A DNA stretch of 64,000 nt from positions 22,987,011 through 23,051,010 of the forward strand of contig NC_079895.1 of assembly GCF_024868665.1 (NCBI RefSeq). Reading direction: 5' to 3'. The stretch comes from Triplophysa rosa. Lineage: Eukaryota; Chordata; Actinopteri; Cypriniformes; Nemacheilidae. Position 1 is the stretch's first letter. Every line of letters starts with the position of its first letter. Both the position numbers and the translations under genes were made by a program. The notes below the pieces were generated by a model. That model saw only the letters and a list, made by a program, of their open reading frames with translations, was not told the DNA's origin and searched no databases. Shown here piece by piece: positions 1 to 11,495 of the stretch.

Positions 1-1870
1 TATTAGCCTACATTTAAAAGTAATTATTCACTGATAATAGTCTCCCTTGACAAAGCTTGCAAAACAATCTTGCATGCATGCAACGTATTTGATTTGAGAG
101 CTGTGGTGGTAGATAAGATTATCAGTGACTATACATTTAGATGCAATCCGTTACATTTTTAGTTAAAATCAGTTATTAAGCATATATAAAGCCACAGAAA
201 AATGTCCATTTCAAAATTCAAAAAAACGTTTTTCTGAATTTACTATTTACAAGTATGTTTTAGGTAAAATTATTATTTTTGTTTCATTCTGTGAACTACT
301 TACAACATTTCTCTCAAATGTCATCTGAGAATCTTGTTTCTATTTGCATTTATTTGCAGAAAATGAAAACCGGAGAAACGGGTCAAAATAACAGAATAAA
401 ATGCTCTGTAGTTTTTCAGACCTCAAATACTGCAAAGAAAACAAGTTCATATTGGCTTTTTTCTAAATACACATACAAATATTAGTGTTGTATTGCTTAA
501 AATAAAAATGTATGTGATATTTATCACAGTTTTCATGTGTCTTGTCATGCTGTCAGTCGTTCACATTGCTGTTGGATGATTTTATGTCACTCCTGAGGTT
601 TGATTTTGTTGAAATTCAACAGACACTGGATTGGAATGGCCACAATACATCTTAAAATGCTGATTAAATGAAAATTTGGAATGGTCTCTTAATTTTTTCT
701 GCAGCTATACATAAAATGATCAGTGTTGGAAATGGTCTCTTTAAGACTTGTACACAACGGGAGGATAATCGCACATGCTTATTGTATCTTCAGCAGCTCC
801 AGGCAGGTGAACAAAAACACCAATCCCATTGGTCGGCCAGTTTTTAACGCGTCGCGTCAGACCTAAAAAAATGAGCCGGATGCGATGTTTTTTTTTTTAA
901 ATGACGCTTTTACAACAGTTTTTTTGCACGTCAGTGAACACACTCACATTGGCACCCTCTGTTTAGTCACGAGGCATTAAACGTCAGTGATAAATATGTG
1001 CGATTATCGTCCCGGTGTGGACAAGCCTTTACTTGACCATAATTCTTTACTTAACTTCTTCAAAGAACGTTTGGCTGCATGGTTCTTTGTGGAACCAAAA
1101 ATGGTTCTTCTATTGCATCGCTGTAAAGAACCTTTTAAGCACCTTTATTTTTTTAAGAGTTTAGCAACCTGCAATTTTATATTTTAAACAGAGATGGCAA
1201 TAGAGAGGCAAGATGCGGATTGCAGCTTTAAATGCTCACTCTTACATTCTCTTGTATATCTTTAAATACAACCCCACTTATTTCAACTTACTATTTATTT
1301 TTTTAATTGAAGCAATTTCAACCTTTTTTAAGTTACAGCAACTGTCCGCCCTCCAAAATTGAAAATCAACTCAATCTGATGTACTTAAAACAAAAGGCAG
1401 CATAAGGAATAAACATAAAAAAACATCATACTCTGTATTTTTTAGCTAAGGTTAGGATGATTTTGGCATTGTGTCAGATTTTCCTGGGCTCTATAGCTCC
1501 ATTTTGTAACTAAAACCCGGAGTGTCCATCTGCTACTCCCCACAACCCCCAAACAAACCAGCAGAAGTCATACTACAACCACATCATGACATCTCAATCC
1601 CTGCACGTCACTATCTACACTCACAGTGTTTTATCACTAAAGATTTTGATGCAAGTCGACATGGCCGTAGAGTTTCAATCAGAGTTCAGATATGAAAGCG
1701 TCCTAGGGCGTACCCTAGAAATGAAGCCTGCAGAAATCAACCAATGTTGGACTGACAGGACTGACAAGCACAGCTGTCTTAAACTTGTCAATTGACACTG
1801 TCATGTTGGAATTCAATTTGGCGGCACTACTGCTGCAAATGTGTTGCATGCATGTATATGCACGTCTTAC
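1..1870. other. st6gal2 last intron (partial), mostly unassigned
   Basis: This sequence is AT-rich with no exon of the sialyltransferase C-terminus on the minus strand. Around 1060-1165 is a fragment of a common fish MITE rich in AAGAACC/GGTTCTT (mirrored GGTTCTTTGTGGAACC). The stretch 830-1020 resembles the interior of a degenerate DNA transposon. The rest shows nothing I can name. Confidence 0.5.
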
Positions 1871-2045
1871 CTATGAACCCTGAAGAGGGCGGGTTGGGCT
1901 GAATATCCTCCAAATTGTTTCCCTGGATCACATCCCATAACTGCCAGATGTATTTAGGGTGGAGGATATAGAAAGGCTGAGCTGGAAAGTGAGTCCTGTG
2001 CTCCTCATATGGTTTGAACAGGTTGTAATCTGGATTGGAGTACCA
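1871..2045 (-). CDS. st6gal2: ST6GAL2 exon 5
   Basis: This 175-bp exon (58 codons plus one base) has acceptor TTCATTTGTAG before 2045 and donor GTAAGA at 1870. It reads [20 protein letters not shown], then [20 protein letters not shown], then [19 protein letters not shown]. The [17 protein letters not shown] and [10 protein letters not shown] stretches are typical of ST6GAL enzymes, where they lead directly into the S-motif, which binds both donor and acceptor. It ends in phase 1 within the final Gly codon. The downstream exon with the S-motif, motif III and VS motif was not found in 1-1870, so it must lie beyond the left edge. The gene is therefore partial here, but nothing suggests it is broken. 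Confidence 0.95.
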
Positions 2046-2120
2046 CTACAAATGAACACAACAAAAATGAGTCGATGAGCAACATAATTCTTTAAGAACC
2101 ACCAACACACGACTCTAGAC

Positions 2121-2404
2121 CAGTGGTTCTCAAACTGGGGGGCGGGGCCCCAAGATGGATCCAGGGGGGCCACAGATTTTGTGGTATTTTATGAATTATA
2201 GAAATGTATCATATATTTTGTGCAACCAAACATCAGAAAAATAAGACCACCAACCAAAAGAATTGATGTTCCAGCATTGTATAACTGAATATGTTTTTGG
2301 TTTAATTAAAAGTATAAGTGTAAGATTATAAGTCTTTATTTGCGGGGCCGCAATGCACACTACCAAAAAGGTGGCCTTACAACAAAAACATTTGAGAACC
2401 ACTG
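2121..2404. mobile_element. hAT-type nonautonomous element (284 bp)
   Basis: The termini are CAGTGGTTCTCAAACTGGGG on the left and CATTTGAGAACCACTG on the right, forming inverted repeats. The element is flanked by a perfect 8-bp target duplication CTCTAGAC at 2113-2120 and 2405-2412. The terminal sequence and 8-bp duplication are characteristic of hAT (Charlie-like) elements. There is no coding capacity. It lies just upstream (minus-strand sense) of st6gal2 exon 5, within the intron. Confidence 0.93.
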
Positions 2405-2412
2405 CTCTAGAC

Positions 2413-4379
2413 CATTTACCTCAGCTGTCAGTACTGGTTCCATACAATGAAAAATTGTAGATTAGGAAATGGCTTTCTAGAGATTTGTAGTCCAATAAAA
2501 CCACGAAATGTATGAGTTTCTCCATTACTCCACTTCTCCATTAGCGACTAGACAGCATTAGGCAAATTTGGACCCTATTTTGAGGCTTCACCTTTCCTCA
2601 TTCACGTCACACTCTCTAAAAATATGTCTTATATCGTTTCTGTCCTTCGAGTCGGTGTGGACCATTGCATAATTCATTAGTTAGCTACTGGAGTGTAGAG
2701 GAGCATGCAGGTCCTGGACGGATGCTTTACTACACCTCTGCTCAACTCCAATAGACACCAAATGAAATGTTTAAGTCTGCATGAAACTGAATTTGTGACG
2801 TACATCTGAGTGAAACGGCTTCGATTACGTCCTTTGATTGGACAGTTGGAGGTTGGAAGCCTGGCCAATAGACGGTCAGTACAGTCCATCCCCAGGCCGA
2901 GACATACGTCATGTAGAAAAGAAATGTTATTTGGAGGGGGGAGTGGAAGTTCATGTATTTGATGAAAGATTATGAGGACACATTAATAAAAAAAAGTACA
3001 ATTATAATATAAATAAGAAAGAAAACACTGCAACATTTTTTAAAGATTTGAACAAATCCACCTAAATACTGACAAATAGTTTCTATATTTTTGTTATATT
3101 TTGTTTAAATAATATTTGCTTTACAGACAGAAAACAAAACAAAACAGAAAAACACAGAAAAGGGTAAAATACAGTACAGTACATGATACAGAAAGTATGA
3201 CCATTCTAATAAAGCAATGTTAATGGAATTTAAAGAACCCTGAGCTAAACTAATATCAGCAGTCTCCCAGTGAGCAAGCCAACATGGCCCAGTGGCGAGG
3301 AACCAAAACACCAATGATGAATAAATGGAGATTTTTTAAATCAATGTAAAATAGCTAGAAGCTGTCTATCTATACTGAACGCGTCAAAGCAACCGTTTCA
3401 AATCGTGCTTAAATGGTTTAAAGGCATTTACAGTGAACACTTGACACTTGCACTAAATTCGTTTCATGCTACATGAAATGGGGTGACGCTATTGTATTCT
3501 TGAATATAGTGTAAAAAATGAAAGACCACAACAGCGTTGGAGAAATGAAATTGGTAGGAAATAAAATGTACTTTATGACCCTTGTGATAATTTTCCCTCT
3601 TCTCTTTAGACAGTGGAATTAAAAGCCCTGCACTCTTACTGGCTTTCTAGTGGTCTTTCCAGTTTTCAAAAGACCGCCTGAAAATAAAAAGGCACAATCC
3701 ACATGTTTTCATCGCACATGTGTACACCATGTCAAGGACATGCAATTAGCAACTGCTCCGGGTGTACATGTGTTCACGACTTGCTGTGCGTGTGTTCACT
3801 ACTCTCTGGATGGGTTAAAAGCAGAGGTCACATTTCGGGTATGGGTCACCATATCTGACTAATAGGTCACTTTCACTTTCACTTTTCACTTTATTCCCAG
3901 AGGGGTTGGAAACCATTTTATTTAGGAACTTACAATAGTTCTGTCATTGCAAAGCAGATGAAAACCTATTCTGCCCCATTTCATGTCGACAACAACGAGA
4001 GCAGGGCATGATGGGATTGGGAACACAAAAGATGAGATAAGGACACAAAAACAGATCGAAATCTACTATAGTAGTCCAACGCAATCTTTTTTTCTAGTAC
4101 ACATTTACATTGAAGCAAAATCATTAATCCCAGACAAATGAGCATAACCTTTCAGTGTGTTCCACACATATGCCACACTGCTCATCTATATTGCAAATGT
4201 GCCACATCACCTGTTTCCTGTGCAAGTGTGGGCAGAAATATAAATGAATGTGGCCATCCTTGAACAATCTCAGAAATGTACACGTGTTAAAGTAAATCTC
4301 AGTTCACTATCACATACATAAAAATGTTGTACATGATTTACAAATAAAACAGATGTTTAAATCTGTGTTGGGTACGTAC
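2413..4379. other. st6gal2 intron between exons 5 and 4, mostly unassigned
   Basis: This is intronic sequence. Apart from the retroposon tail at 3752-3894 it holds AT-rich DNA with no conserved exon, no RNA gene and no clear transposon boundary. Short open frames here (for example at 2677-2954 and 3105-3314, minus) have no family features. Confidence 0.45.
3752..3894 (+). repeat. 3' fragment of a DANA/V-SINE-type retroposon
   Basis: The segment from ACTGCTCCGGGTGTAC through GGATGGGTTAAAAGCAGAGG to GGGTATGGGTCACCATATCT and the (TTTCAC) tail matches the 3' two thirds of the full-length SINE copy at 37781 and the fragment at 44176. The tRNA-like head is absent, so it is 5'-truncated. Assignment to the DANA/V-SINE group is from memory of the conserved core. 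Confidence 0.75.
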
Positions 4380-4481
4380 TTTGTCCAAGTCGAGGGTGTA
4401 TGGCGCAGGGTCCCAGGCAACTAGTGTTACATTCTTATACAATGAGCTTGTGTTGAACTGATGCTTGGGATTAGCCAGAAT
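4380..4481 (-). CDS. st6gal2: ST6GAL2 exon 4
   Basis: This 102-bp exon of 34 codons is in phase 0 at both ends, with acceptor TTTTCTGTGCAG just before 4481 and donor GTACGT at 4379. It reads ILANPKHQFNTSSLYKN then VTLVAWDPAPYTLDLDK. The AWDPAPY stretch matches the segment after the L-motif in ST6GAL family catalytic domains, where ST6GAL1 and ST6GAL2 share a tryptophan-aspartate-proline pattern. NTS and NVT are potential N-glycosylation sequons, consistent with a Golgi lumenal domain. The exon is intact. It was too short to be seen as an isolated reading frame and was found by matching family residues plus splice sites. Confidence 0.93.
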
Positions 4482-4934
4482 CTGCACAGAAAACAGAGGA
4501 CATGTTAGTTACACTGAAACAATAAATAAATAATCCATTAACGTCTTAACAGTGCATCTGAACCAGCTTCAACACAGTATATTTTCGGTAATCAGCTATG
4601 TTCTGATTGGCTGCTTTTATAGTGTGATTTTGGACCAATGAGATTTAACCGTGAGTAGAGAAATGCCTGGTTAGGACAGCGTAAGGTAGAAGGTTCAACA
4701 AATGTCTACAGGTGATTTACGATGAGATGATCCATGCTAAATATTGTGTTTTTTTAAACCTGTCTATAAAGGTCGAAATGCATGACTAAAATGTGAGAAC
4801 AAACACCTTCTGTTCCATCAAACAGGTTTAGAATAACATGAAGGTGAGTAAATTACTTTTCATTTTTGGGTGAACTGTTGTTGCTTTAGGAGGCACTTCA
4901 ACAGGGTTGCCAAGTCCGCTATAGCCTCACTTAC

Positions 4935-5480
4935 TTTTAAAGGCCCCCTGTAGTTAAAAATTTTATCCCTAAAAACTTTGATCATCAAAATGATACATTT
5001 TTAATAGTGTTTTTTTCATGCATTAAAATTGCTTTAATATAACTCCAAACCCTTTTCTAAATTTTTTAGTATGTGTATTTATAAATAAGCAAATTAGTCC
5101 CTGCTAGTCAACCAATCATATTTAGTTTGGTTCCGTGTCATATTTAAGGGCGTGGAAATGTCCCCCACAGTAACAGACTGGTGTGCATTCACGAATGTGT
5201 CAAAAGTTAACAACAACGTTGATGAGTTTAGGCTGAGAACGCTTACTTTTAATGCATAGCGTGACGTGATTGGTTACAACATTCTTGATGTACAGTAATA
5301 ATGTCTGTTTTCAAACCATGTTTTTGAAATTGCAGTAAATTGCAGTTTTAAAGAGAAAATACTCGGCAATATTGTTGACTAAATTTGTACATGGTTTGCC
5401 TAACAGCATATTAAAAATACCACAGACGTATCAAAAAATTAAATAAAATTTTCACCAAAGTGGTTCAGAAAGAACAACCC
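4935..5480. repeat. degenerate fish MITE-like repeat
   Basis: It starts with TAAAGGCCCCCTGTAGTTAA, and 5104-5200 (ACCAATCATATTT ... GGAAATGTCCCCCACAGTAACAGAC) recurs in diverged form at 48950-49030 (CCAATCACATTT ... GGAAAATGTCCCTACAGTAACAGAC). This is interspersed repeat DNA inside the intron between exons 4 and 3; its boundaries are approximate. Confidence 0.5.
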
Positions 5481-5980
5481 TAGGGATCATTTTAAAGTTC
5501 AAAGGATTTCATTTATCCGCTGTTAAACTTATAGTAAGATTATATCATTTATAAAACAGACTATGTTTATGACTACTACTACACAGTGACTGAAGAAATT
5601 GTGTGCAATGAATAACACTGTGGGGCCATTGGGATAGTTTTTTTAATGAAGATCTGGCAACCCTGCATTTCACTCAAGTATATCCGTTTCTTTCCTGCTC
5701 TTGTTTACACAGACGTGACAAACACCCTGTCATGAAGTCAAATCAATTATCACGTAATGATCTTAGTGCATCTCACAACTCGATCATGTAACGCGTAACA
5801 AAGCACTGATTTATTTAACCCAGCATGCATGTGTCCACAAGGACATGATGACTCACAGCTCGTATTAGAAACCCACACACAGCCAAGGAGTGCACACGCC
5901 AATTGTAATGCTGTTCAACGATGTGGCTAATACACAAGAGTGTCAGTTTTACCTCTGTGCAGACATCAAACTTCACTCAC

Positions 5981-6078
5981 CTGAGAGTTGATGATGCGTA
6001 TGGTGGTTTTATTCCCAACATCTCTCTCATAATCGTCGGTGGGAGCTGTATTGAACCGCAGAACTGCATCATGGGAGT
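5981..6078 (-). CDS. st6gal2: ST6GAL2 exon 3: second half of sialyl L-motif
   Basis: This 98-bp exon starts after AG at 6080-6079 and ends before a GTGAGTG donor at 5980. Joined in phase 1 to the previous exon it completes an Asp codon and reads [19 protein letters not shown] followed by [14 protein letters not shown]. That is the classic sialyltransferase L-motif continuation, which binds the CMP-sialic acid donor. All recognisable motif residues are present (DAVLRFN, APT, DVG, KTT, NSQ) and no stop or frameshift is seen. It ends in phase 0. The L-motif is therefore split between this exon and the one at 11496, about 5.4 kb apart, as expected for ST6GAL genes. The intron between them (6079-11495) is full of repeats. 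Confidence 0.95.
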
Positions 6079-7020
6079 CTGGAATTACACAAATTGAGAC
6101 ATTAATGAGGTAAAGAACAGGACTGGACTATAATGAGAACACATCTGAAACAATGATCGAAACGAAAATTCCCTAACTTCAGAGGAGAATAATGCAAAAC
6201 AAACATGTCCTAGTAAGATAAAACTCTTGGATAAAAGGGTCCGCTAAATGGCTAAATGTTCTCGATGAAACCATCCAGCCTCTCAAAAAACCGTTTAGGA
6301 ACCTTTTATTTCATATCAATCTGTGGCGTAAACCGACAGTGCTCTCTAGTGGATGATTTGTTTACTGCAATTCAATGTGTCATTCTCCACACGCGCATAC
6401 AAATACAAACAGTGCGAACGAAGAGAAATGAAAGCACATGATGAATGGACTATTTCCATGGATGTGCGCGACAATGATCTTAGAAACCCCGGGCAGACCC
6501 ATCTATCTCTCAGTTCACGTGCCGTTATTGGCATTCGTCAACTAGCAATTTTTTAAAGCTGTAAATGTGAGCTTGACATTGAGCGTGTCCCCACAATTCT
6601 GACAGACACATCGATCTCTCGAGAGAACATAAATCACACAAACAGAGACAAACAGAGTAAGCGGGATAGAAAGCAGGAAATTAGTCACTGGATGTGAAAA
6701 GGCACAATGGCAACCCAAATGAAAGCCGTCAAAGAATATCACAAATTAATCACACAACAGGAGTGGATCTGTTCTGAACTTGTAAGTGAAAATGTCTCGT
6801 CTCTTTGTTTTTAATATTAAAATTCTAAATGTAATGTAAATGGAAAGCTTTATTGTGATATGCAATGACAGGGTACAGAGTAAAACAGCGACCTCTAGAG
6901 GCGGAAATAAAAATAATACTGACAGCCTGTGGAAACGCACATGTGAGACTACACTATGCACGGAGCGGAATAGGCTACATTATTTACGGATTTAAACGTG
7001 TGTGTGTGTGTGAGTTCATG

Positions 7021-7286
7021 TTTGTATATCCCGGTGGGGACCTAAACCTGAATACACACCAACACATGGGGACTCGTGTCACTGTGGGGACCAAAATTGA
7101 GGTCCCCATGGGCAAAAAAGCTTATAAATTATACAGAACAATATTTTTTAAAAATCTAAAAATGCAAAAAGTGTTCTATGATCTTTAGGTTTAGGGGTTG
7201 GGTTAGGGGTAGGGGATAAAATATACGGTTTGTACAGTATAAAAAACATTACGCCTATGGACTGTCCCCACGGAGATAATAAACCA

Positions 7287-7290
<4 letters not shown>
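7021..7290. repeat. GTCCCCA/TGGGGAC repeat flanked by GT microsatellite
   Basis: This is a common fish interspersed unit: CCCGGTGGGGACC, GAGGTCCCCATGGGCAAAAA, GGTTAGGGGTAGGGGATAAA, and ATTACGCCTATGGACTGTCC. GT/TG runs lie on each side (7002-7012 and 7291-7329). The 107-residue open frame across it (6865-7188) is an artefact of the repeat. Confidence 0.7.

Positions 7291-7329
<39 letters not shown>
7291..7329. repeat. (TG)n microsatellite
   Basis: About 39 bases of uninterrupted TG dinucleotide between two related intronic repeats. Confidence 0.97.
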
Positions 7330-7331
<2 letters not shown>

Positions 7332-7586
7332 AGGTTAAGCTATATTTGTGAGGGCCAAATGTCCTCAGTACCATAGTGAAATACGTGTGACACTTGTGAG
7401 GACATTACTGGTCCTCACTAAATAAAAAGGTTCATAATTGGCTCAAATAGTGTTTTTCTTTAAATGTAATAGAGGGCACATGTTTGTGTGATTATTAGGT
7501 TAAGGGTTAGGGGATATAATATATTATAAGCCTGATATGAAATCAATGGAAGTCTAGGTAATGTCCTCACTAGTATATTGAAACAA

Positions 7587-7625
<39 letters not shown>

Positions 7626-7631
7626 CGTGTG
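7330..7631. repeat. second GT-flanked GAGGAC/GTCCTC repeat plus (GT)n
   Basis: This unit has the same layout as the preceding one: GTGAGGGCCAAATGTCCTCA, TGTGAGGACATTACTGGTCC, GGTTAAGGGTTAGGGGATAT, then GTCCTCACTAGTATATTG. It is followed by a (GT)n run at 7591-7631. Confidence 0.65.
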
Positions 7632-8869
7632 CCCTGCCTCCGCAACAGAAAACAGATACAGAGATTACAGAGGCAACACGATCGGCTAAAATGTTAATGA
7701 CAAGTGAATAAATACGCATATATACACAACAATACAGTACACCACCAAAATCATATGGGTCATGCTTATATTTTGTGCGATAAATGGATCAATTAAATCT
7801 CACGAAGTGTTTAACAGTGAGCCAGCATATCTACGTGCCAGTGCCCCAGTAAAACTCCCCTCCGGAGTCTGCGGAGACTCTCTTGGCACATACTTCTAAC
7901 TATTGCTAAGAGACTAAGTTTGTCAAAGCGCTTTGTATTCTTGTGTTGATCATTATGATTACAGTAATCCCAGACTTCGCTGCACGTAACGTTAGAAGCA
8001 GACGACGCTATTCATATCATGGACATATCATGTATTCATTTATGACGCAGCTTTTAAAGAATAGTATTTTCAAGAATAGTAAGACTATGCTCACCAAAGC
8101 AATGTCTACGTAAAAACTGTATTGCAATGTAAAATCTTACAATTGATCTCTCACCTGTCATTAATTTGATGCAAGAAACATTTTTTAAATTGTCAATGTA
8201 GAAAACACCTACTTATAATTTTTGTTTAAACCATACAGTTGAGTTTAATACTTATCAATAGAGTTAATATTTAGGTGTTTTATTTAAAGGAACATTACAG
8301 TTTCATGGTTCAGGCAATACGGTTTATTGTTGTAGCCTAATAAACTTCATTGCTATTTTACTTAGTGTTATGTTTTGATTCAGAATCAATAAAAAAATCA
8401 TTAATTAATCGTTATTGTCAGGTACTGGCCACCTTAGTTATCACTATCGCCAAAATCGGTTGACCTCTACTTTGAATGCACACAAGAGGACCAATCAGGA
8501 TTAGCTTTCTTTGATCCCTATTTTCTTATTAAGATTAAGTTTTTATAAAATGTATTCCATTTTACAATATTAAGGCTTAAATGTCAAATTGTTAAGAATT
8601 TAATTGATAGGGTTTTAATTACAACAATAAACATTGGCATGTTATTTCGGCCATTATTACAACACAATTTTCATGTTATAAAGACAAGTTAGTTATAGCC
8701 ATGTAAACTGTTCGAAAAGTCCCTATTAACAAATGTTGATATTTTACATTAATTCAAAGGTGATGATTTATCTGGCTTATAATTATCTGCACTTAACCTT
8801 TTCACCTTTTCATAGCACAAAAATTGCAGTGACAGTATTTTGCCAGATTTTCGGTTCTGTACTTCCCAC

Positions 8870-10448
8870 ACCTGATCTTTTTGCGACAAATTTCTTATCA
8901 ACAGTTCTAGCAGGTGTACTCTTGGCTGCGCTGTGGTATTCCTGGCTGTCTTGCTAGTCCTTGAGTATTTTTAGAGGACGCACTAAGTTGGCATAGCTGA
9001 CGGGAAATGTTTAGACAAGACAAGCAGAATTTAATAGAGAGGATAAAGGGGCTTCAGAGGGAAAAAAAACACCTACTCAAAGCAGACCTCAGTTTAGACT
9101 AAAATCTATCATGTGAGCTAATACTACAGTACAATACAATAAAAAGGGTTTTTAAAAAGGGTTTCAAACACAGATCCATACTGAGTCACAACATCCACAG
9201 ATGTGGCAAATTCTCATACTGTACAAAGGTTTGTCTGGTTTGGTCTGAAATTTGAGCCATATTTGGTATTAGTAGCCAAGGTAGAAGAAAGAGTTCATAG
9301 TACCAGCATTGAAAACAGGGGAAAGTGATTTGACATTGTGCACAGTCATCTACAAGGCCAAGTAAGTAAGAGCTTAAGCCTTGTAATTACAAGGTATAAG
9401 CACGTTTTAATGATTATAATTTTGAGTTCTTAGTGGTGCTGTTACTAAACTATAATGGGAAACTACTAACAAAGGGGCAATGACGTCTACAAGGTGCTGT
9501 TTCAACCGACTGAGAAACAAATTTCTAGATTGTCGATAACCTGTTTGGCCAATTTTGATGAGTGGGAAATTCAATCTGGTTGAGGAGAAATATGTTTCTA
9601 CACATACTGAAAGTGGAGGTAATAGCTGAGCAGTTGGAAATGTGGCAAGACTGAATGGAAGATGTTGGTCAGAGGATTTTTTGGACCCACCCTGACCACG
9701 ATGCCAAACACTTCCAGTCAGAAAAATCTGCCAGAACAAAGACTACACAGTCCTCGTCCCCTAACTAATAACAATAAATACTTCAGACTAAACGATACTT
9801 TGAATACTGTCACAAAAAAAAAAAGATTTAATCTTGGAGACCAACCCCCACAAAGCAATTCAGGAGCATTTACTGCACTTACGAAAGAGAGAGACAGCTT
9901 CAGATCTAATTATACTCTTGATGAAAAATATATGAGAGATGTACGAGTACATCTATAATCTATGATTCAACTTGTCTGCCTGCAGTCTCTGGCACAGTCC
10001 CCATTGTCCTGAAGAAGAATGAAAGCTGTGCCATCATGGAAACTTCTTCATGTGCCCACTACCACCACCACAGATGCCAAAGCCGGAAGCATTTGGGCTC
10101 TTTGTCTACCCTGTGATCCTGGCGATTATGTAACCGTAAAGGGCATCAGTTTCCCACTGACCCATTCAGAGGAAGTGGCATCACCGCGGAAACCAAAATC
10201 CTCAGGAAATGAGAATCCAACCAAAACAAGCCTTTCGTATTCATGAATAACACTAGCATCACTTCCTTTAAAAGACCATTCAGAGCTTTTCTGGTTTGGA
10301 TCCAAGATGAGAGAATCACAGAGGGAAGCAAAATCTCTCAAAATGAGCAAACATGATGAAACCGATTTTGACGGTGAATAATATTTCACAAGGTATTGGA
10401 AACGTCAATTAGAAATAAATAGCAGAGCAACAAAACAGCAAACAATGT
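8870..10448. other. st6gal2 intron 2, unassigned stretch
   Basis: No repeat boundary or exon could be recognised. Open frames at 9407-9739 (minus), 9662-9958 and 10019-10246 (plus) have no signal, no family motif and no convincing splice sites. I do not call them as genes. Confidence 0.4.
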
Positions 10449-10858
10449 TTAAAGGGATAGTTCACCCACAAATACAAATTCTGATATCATTTACTCGCCT
10501 TCGAGTTGTTCCAAATCTGTATACATTTCTTTGTTCTGTTGAACACCGAGAAAGATATTTGGAAGAATGCTTATAACCAAACAGTTATTGGACCCCATTG
10601 ACTACCATAGTAGGAAAAATTACTTCAAAATATCTTCATGTTCAACAGAAGATTTTTTTTGAAAGCATGTAGGACGGCTACCATTGTACTTTTTCCTACT
10701 ATGCTAGTCAATGGGGTCCAAGAACTGTTTGGTTAAAAGCATTCTTATTACATATCTCTCTCTCTCTCTCTCTCTCTCTGTTTACACAGGTTTGGAACAA
10801 CTAGAGAGTGAGTAATTCATGACAGAGTTTTCAGAATTTCATGAAACTGTCCCTTTAA
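10449..10858. mobile_element. TTTAAAGGGATAGTT fold-back MITE
   Basis: Terminal inverted repeats are TTTAAAGGGATAGTTCACCC at the left and AAACTGTCCCTTTAAA at the right. The sub-terminal arms are also mirrored (GAGTTGTTCCAAATCTGTAT versus GGTTTGGAACAACT), as are the inner parts (GACCCCATTGACTACCATAG versus CTAGTCAATGGGGTCC). A (TC)n tract at about 10756-10778 sits in the right arm. Related pieces are at 28441, 16911 and 49700. Confidence 0.8.
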
Positions 10859-11059
10859 ATGGGTCAAACAAAAAGAAAAATTCTAATTGCCATTCAGCTT
10901 AATGAATCATTGTGACTGAAATCTGATTGGATGAGCCACAACAGAAGCCACTGTACAACTTGCAGCAACAAAATATATATTTGCATTTATTTTTTGGTAA
11001 TCATTTATTGGCATAGTTCAAGTAAAATAAATAACATTATTTGGCAGTTGCCACCCCGC

Positions 11060-11290
11060 TATAAATGTATACCAGCCTTAGCTGGTTGGCTGGTCTAAAC
11101 TGGTTTAAGGTGGTCCTCCCAGACTGGCAAAGCTGGTCTTCTGGTGGTTTCTACTTGTGGGTCAGCTTGGGTCTTCTAATCTAAATAAAACCAGGATGGG
11201 AGGCAAGCTAAGTCCAACTAACCAGACTTTGGTTGGTTTAATTTGCATTTTCAGCTGGGCAAAACCAGATCCTATAGCTCAACTGGTAAA
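11060..11290. repeat. CTGGT-rich interspersed repeat
   Basis: Degenerate short units around AGCTGGTTGGCTGGTCTAAA and CTGGTCTTCTGGTGG, with inverted counterparts (CCAACTAACCAGAC, AAACCAGATCC). This is the familiar fish CCAGC/GCTGG repeat. It is noncoding despite a 72-codon open frame at 11157. Confidence 0.6.
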
Positions 11291-11495
11291 GCTTCTTCCA
11301 AAACTTGGTTTCCCAGTTTTACATACACTTTTAATGCACTGTAACATGCTTTGTATAAAAGTACCAGGCAAGTGAATACATTAAAAAGTAAACCGAGCCA
11401 ACAAACACACTCAGCTACCATTATCTTGTAAATCTTTGAGGCAAAATTGTATTTAAAGGCATTTTAAAGAGTTTTAAAGAGAAAAACTCACTCAC

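Larger units (their letters stand above)
6841..8469. mobile_element. truncated hAT relic, related to 46820-47828
   Basis: The right end (GATAGTGATAACT-like motif shortly before CGGTTGACCTCTA, 8395-8469) is the inverted counterpart of the TAGAGGTCGACC terminus at 46820. The left part (6841-6925, GGAAAGCTTTATTGTGATA, then CAGCGACCTCTAGAGG) matches inverted 47715-47640. Sequence left of 6841 does not match and no left terminus is visible, so the copy is truncated. Two GT-microsatellite-flanked repeats are nested in it. Confidence 0.65.

Noticed and set aside
6865..7188. A 107-residue plus-strand protein
   Set aside because: It crosses a TG microsatellite and a common interspersed repeat.
9662..10246. 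Additional st6gal2 exons in intron 2
   Set aside because: They are on the plus strand and do not match any part of the enzyme; the L-motif halves join perfectly without them.
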